Shown one piece after another: positions 11,222 to 13,557 of a stretch of 13,557 nt of DNA (position 1 is the stretch's first letter; each line of letters starts with the position of its first letter). Below the pieces are notes generated by a model. The model was not told the origin of the DNA. It did not search any database and worked only from the letters and a program-made list of their open reading frames with translations. Source of the stretch: Pseudomonadota bacterium (GTDB lineage Bacteria; Pseudomonadota; Alphaproteobacteria; Rhizobiales; Devosiaceae); the NCBI GenBank assembly GCA_023433985.1, contig JAEYTN010000555.1, forward strand, positions 1 to 13,557. The letters run 5' to 3'. The translations under genes and the position numbers were made by a program.

Positions 11222-13557
11222 GGCGTGTCCTCGAGATAGGCGAAAGCGGAGTTGGAGCGCGGGGTCCAGAAGGCGCGGCGGCGCGCCTCGTTGAATTTCG
11301 CGATCAGCTCATCGTAGCCGAAGCGGTTGTTGGCGCGGATGAATTCGCGCGTCGCATCGTCTTCGACGAAGGCTTCAAAGGCGAGGTCGAAGTGGTGCGT
11401 CTTAACCGCGCCGGTGGTGGCGGCGAAGGCGAACATGTAGTCGACGGTGGCGATGATCTCGAAGGCGCCCTTGTAGCCGTGGCGCTTCACGCCATCGATC
11501 CACTTGGGGTTGACGACGCGCGAGCGGATGACGCGGGCGATCTCCTCCTCGAGCGTGCGGGTGAGCGGGCGCTCGGGGCGGGAGTGGTCATTATGGTACG
11601 CGGCCGGCTTGCGGCCGGTGAGGGCTTCGGCGGTGACGGCGAGCCCGCCTTCAAACTGGTAGTAATCGTCGGAATCGAGCAGGTCGTGCTCGCGATTGTC
11701 CTGGTTGTGGACGATGGCCTCGACAGCGCTCAGTCGGGCGGCGAAGCGCTCGCGCTCGGGGGCGCCGGCGGTATGCGCGCCGTAGGCGTACTGGCCCCAG
11801 TTGAGGAAGGCTTCGGCAAGGTTGGCCTTTGTCTCCCACTTGCCGGAATCGATGAGCGCCTGGAGGCCGGCTCCGTAGGCGCCGGGCTTGGAGCCGAAGA
11901 TGCGGTGGCCGGCGCGGAGGGCCGCGTCGCGCTCGGTGGCGCCGGCCTTCATCAGCTCCAGCGCGTCGGTGCGCATGCGGGCGGCGATCGGGTTGTCCTC
12001 GGCCGGCTCGTCGAGGGCGCCGATGGCGCGGACGGCCTTGTCGAAGAGGCTGATCTGGGCCGGGAAGGCGTCGCGGAAGAAGCCGGAGATGCGCAGCGTG
12101 ACGTCGACGCGCGGGCGGCCGAGCTTGGCGAGCGGGATGATCTCGTAGCCGGAGATGCGGAGCGAGCCGGGGTCCCAGGTGGGCCTGGCGCCGATGAAGG
12201 CGAGGGCCTGGGCGATGTCGTCGCCGCCGGTCCGCATGTTGGCGGTGCCCCAGACCGAGAGGGCAAGCGAGGTGAGCGGGGCGCCGTGATCCTGGAAATG
12301 GCGGAGCAGCAGGTTTTCGGCGGATTTTCGGCCCAACTCCCAGGCGGTGGGAGTGGGGACGGCGCGGTTGTCGACCGAGTAGAAGTTGCGGCCGGTGGGG
12401 AGCACGTCGAGTCGGCCGCGCGAGGGCGCGCCCGACGGGCCGGGGGCGATGAACCTGCCATCGAGGCCGGCGAGGAGGGTGGCGGTTTCGGATGGGCCCG
12501 AGGCGCGCAGGCGGGGGCGGATGGTTTCGTCGACCGTGGCCAGGACGGCAGCTGTGGCGGTCCACGAGGGGTCGGGGGCGTGGCCGTCGACGAGCTTGGC
12601 GGCCAGGGATTCGAGGTGTTCGACCATGTCGCCTACGGTGCGCGCGGACGCCCCCTCCACCACGCTACGCTCCGCTCCGCGCGGTCCCCCTCCCCCGCTT
12701 CGCGGTGGAGGATCACCGGCGACGTCGGTGGTTGCCGGAGTTGATGCGCCGAGGATGACGGGGTCCTCCACCGCGCCAGCGGGGGAGGAGGACCAGCCGG
12801 AGGCCGGTGGAGGGGGCGGTCCGGTCCACGGCGTGCCGAGGTCGGCGGTCAATGGGTCGAAGCCCAGTTTCAGGTCGTCGGCGAGGGCGCGGATGAGGGA
12901 GGCCTCGCCTGCCCCCTCGCCTCTGGGCACGCGGGCGAGCGCGACGATGAGATCGCGCTCCAGCCTTCCCGTTGGCGATTGGCCGAAGATGTGGAGACCG
13001 TTGCGGATCTGGGCTTCCTTGAGGTCGCAGAGGAAGGTGTCGATGCGGCGGAGGCTTTCGTTCTCGTCGGGGACGAGGACGATATCGCGGTCGAGGCGGG
13101 CGTCGCGAGCGAAATCGAGGATGCGCTTGCGGAGGCCGGCGAGGCGGCGGCGGTCCATGCCGGAGGCGGCGTAGTACTCGTCGAGCAGGGCCTCGAGGTC
13201 CTTGAGCGGGCCGTAGGTCTCTGCGCGGGTGAGGGGGGGGACGAGGTGGTCGATGATCACCGCGCCGGTGCGGCGCTTGGCCTGCGTGCCCTCGCCCGGA
13301 TCGTTGACGATGAACGGGTAGAGCTGGGGCAGTTCGCCCCAGAGGGCGGCGGGATAGCTCGCGGGGTCGAGGGCCGTCGCCTTGCCGGGAAGCCACTCGA
13401 GGTTGCCGTGCTTGCCGTTGTGGATGACGGCATGGGCGGCGAACTCGTGGCGGAGCCAGAGATAGGCGGCGAGATAGCCGTGCGGCGGCACGAGATCGGG
13501 ATCGTGGTAGCTCGCGGTTTCATCGAGATGGTAGCCGCGCGACGGCTGGAGCAGCAC
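11218..13557 (-). CDS. cobN: Cobaltochelatase subunit CobN (partial, N-terminus beyond right edge) with a repeat-derived insert
   Basis: Large subunit of the ATP-dependent aerobic cobaltochelatase (CobNST), which inserts cobalt into hydrogenobyrinic acid a,c-diamide. The frame is open to the right edge, giving 779 visible residues of a family of about 1250-1300, so some 500 N-terminal residues are missing. Visible motifs are HNGKHGNLEWLPGK (visible residues 46-59), FIVNDPGEGTQAKRR, GQSPTGRLERDL, PTGRNFYSVDNRAVPT, LSVWGTANMRTGGDD, and HHFDLAFEAFVEDD near the C-terminus. The first codon shown is GTG, internal and not a start. Oddity: visible residues about 247-303 (GPPPPPASGW... to ...AERSVVEGA) are a low-complexity Pro/Gly/Ser insert encoded by two inverted palindromic repeats; the flanking TADLGTPWTG and SARTVGDMVEHLE look like normal CobN. 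CobS and CobT are not in the window. Confidence 0.96.
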   Translation of the reverse strand: MLLQPSRGYHLDETASYHDPDLVPPHGYLAAYLWLRHEFAAHAVIHNGKHGNLEWLPGKATALDPASYPAALWGELPQLYPFIVNDPGEGTQAKRRTGAVIIDHLVPPLTRAETYGPLKDLEALLDEYYAASGMDRRRLAGLRKRILDFARDARLDRDIVLVPDENESLRRIDTFLCDLKEAQIRNGLHIFGQSPTGRLERDLIVALARVPRGEGAGEASLIRALADDLKLGFDPLTADLGTPWTGPPPPPASGWSSSPAGAVEDPVILGASTPATTDVAGDPPPRSGGGGPRGAERSVVEGASARTVGDMVEHLESLAAKLVDGHAPDPSWTATAAVLATVDETIRPRLRASGPSETATLLAGLDGRFIAPGPSGAPSRGRLDVLPTGRNFYSVDNRAVPTPTAWELGRKSAENLLLRHFQDHGAPLTSLALSVWGTANMRTGGDDIAQALAFIGARPTWDPGSLRISGYEIIPLAKLGRPRVDVTLRISGFFRDAFPAQISLFDKAVRAIGALDEPAEDNPIAARMRTDALELMKAGATERDAALRAGHRIFGSKPGAYGAGLQALIDSGKWETKANLAEAFLNWGQYAYGAHTAGAPERERFAARLSAVEAIVHNQDNREHDLLDSDDYYQFEGGLAVTAEALTGRKPAAYHNDHSRPERPLTRTLEEEIARVIRSRVVNPKWIDGVKRHGYKGAFEIIATVDYMFAFAATTGAVKTHHFDLAFEAFVEDDATREFIRANNRFGYDELIAKFNEARRRAFWTPRSNSAFAYLEDTP
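12649..12719 (+). repeat. Palindromic interspersed repeat, copy 2, inside cobN
   Basis: Same element as the copy beside cobO: CGCCCCCTCCACC start, a longer variable stem-loop (12662-12682), then 30 identical bases 12683-12712 and TCACCGG. It is antisense to the cobN reading direction and is translated within cobN as GDPPPRSGGGGPRGAERS and flanks. Confidence 0.88.
12764..12818 (-). repeat. Palindromic interspersed repeat, copy 3, inside cobN, inverted
   Basis: On the minus strand it reads CGCCCCCTCCACC, a GGCCTCCGGCT loop, GGTCCTCCTCCCCCGC and CGGTGGAGGA, the same architecture as the other copies with a few substitutions and one extra base. It is inverted relative to copy 2, separated from it by about 45 bases, and encodes the GPPPPPASGWSSSPAGAVED part of CobN. 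Confidence 0.85.

Noticed and set aside
12640..12830. Frameshift or pseudogene in cobN at the repeat insertion
   Set aside because: The reading frame is intact through the insert and CobN motifs continue on both sides.

Overview
The window is GC-rich and its gene content suggests an alphaproteobacterium, most likely of the Hyphomicrobiales (Devosia-like). The evidence is the cobH/cobL/cobI/cobJ/cobM/cobN/cobO protein types, the CbiG-CobJ fusion, strong codon bias toward G/C, and dense translational coupling. No species assignment is possible from the sequence alone.

Layout. Bases 1-7194 (minus strand) form one tightly packed cobalamin (vitamin B12) corrin-ring operon, read right to left: cbiX (cobaltochelatase with a His/Cys-rich tail), an RNase H-fold DUF429-like protein of unknown function, cobH, cobL, cobI, a cbiG-cobJ fusion, and cobM (cut by the left edge). 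Every junction is an ATGA or TGATG stop/start overlap. Bases 7195-7535 are a divergent intergenic region. A metal-homeostasis group follows: a full-length CDF cation transporter (+, 7536-8438), a MerR-type regulator (-, 8472-8891), and a short second CDF transporter with a His-rich tail (+, 8965-9639). Between the last two lies a MerR-type promoter/operator with a perfect 7-3-7 palindrome and a 19-bp spacer. A small secreted protein and a small cupin follow on the plus strand and may be cotranscribed with the second CDF gene. From 10580 to the right edge the minus strand resumes cobalamin genes: cobN (N-terminal part outside the window) overlapping cobO.

How the genes work together. The cob genes methylate, contract and decarboxylate the corrin ring (CobI, CobJ, CobM, CobL, CobH), hydrolyse its lactone (CbiG), insert cobalt (CbiX early, CobN late) and adenosylate the product (CobO). 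CbiX/CbiG are hallmarks of the early-cobalt ('anaerobic') route and CobN of the late-cobalt ('aerobic') route, so the locus is chimeric. The MerR/CDF module placed between the two cob blocks may balance the metal supplied to these chelatases, but that link is inference.

The most unusual structure is in cobN. Two copies of a GC-rich palindromic interspersed repeat, in opposite orientations, sit inside the open reading frame and are translated as a Pro/Gly/Ser-rich insert of roughly 57 residues. A third copy lies between the cupin gene and cobO. No tRNA, rRNA, CRISPR array, insertion sequence or clear cobalamin riboswitch was seen.
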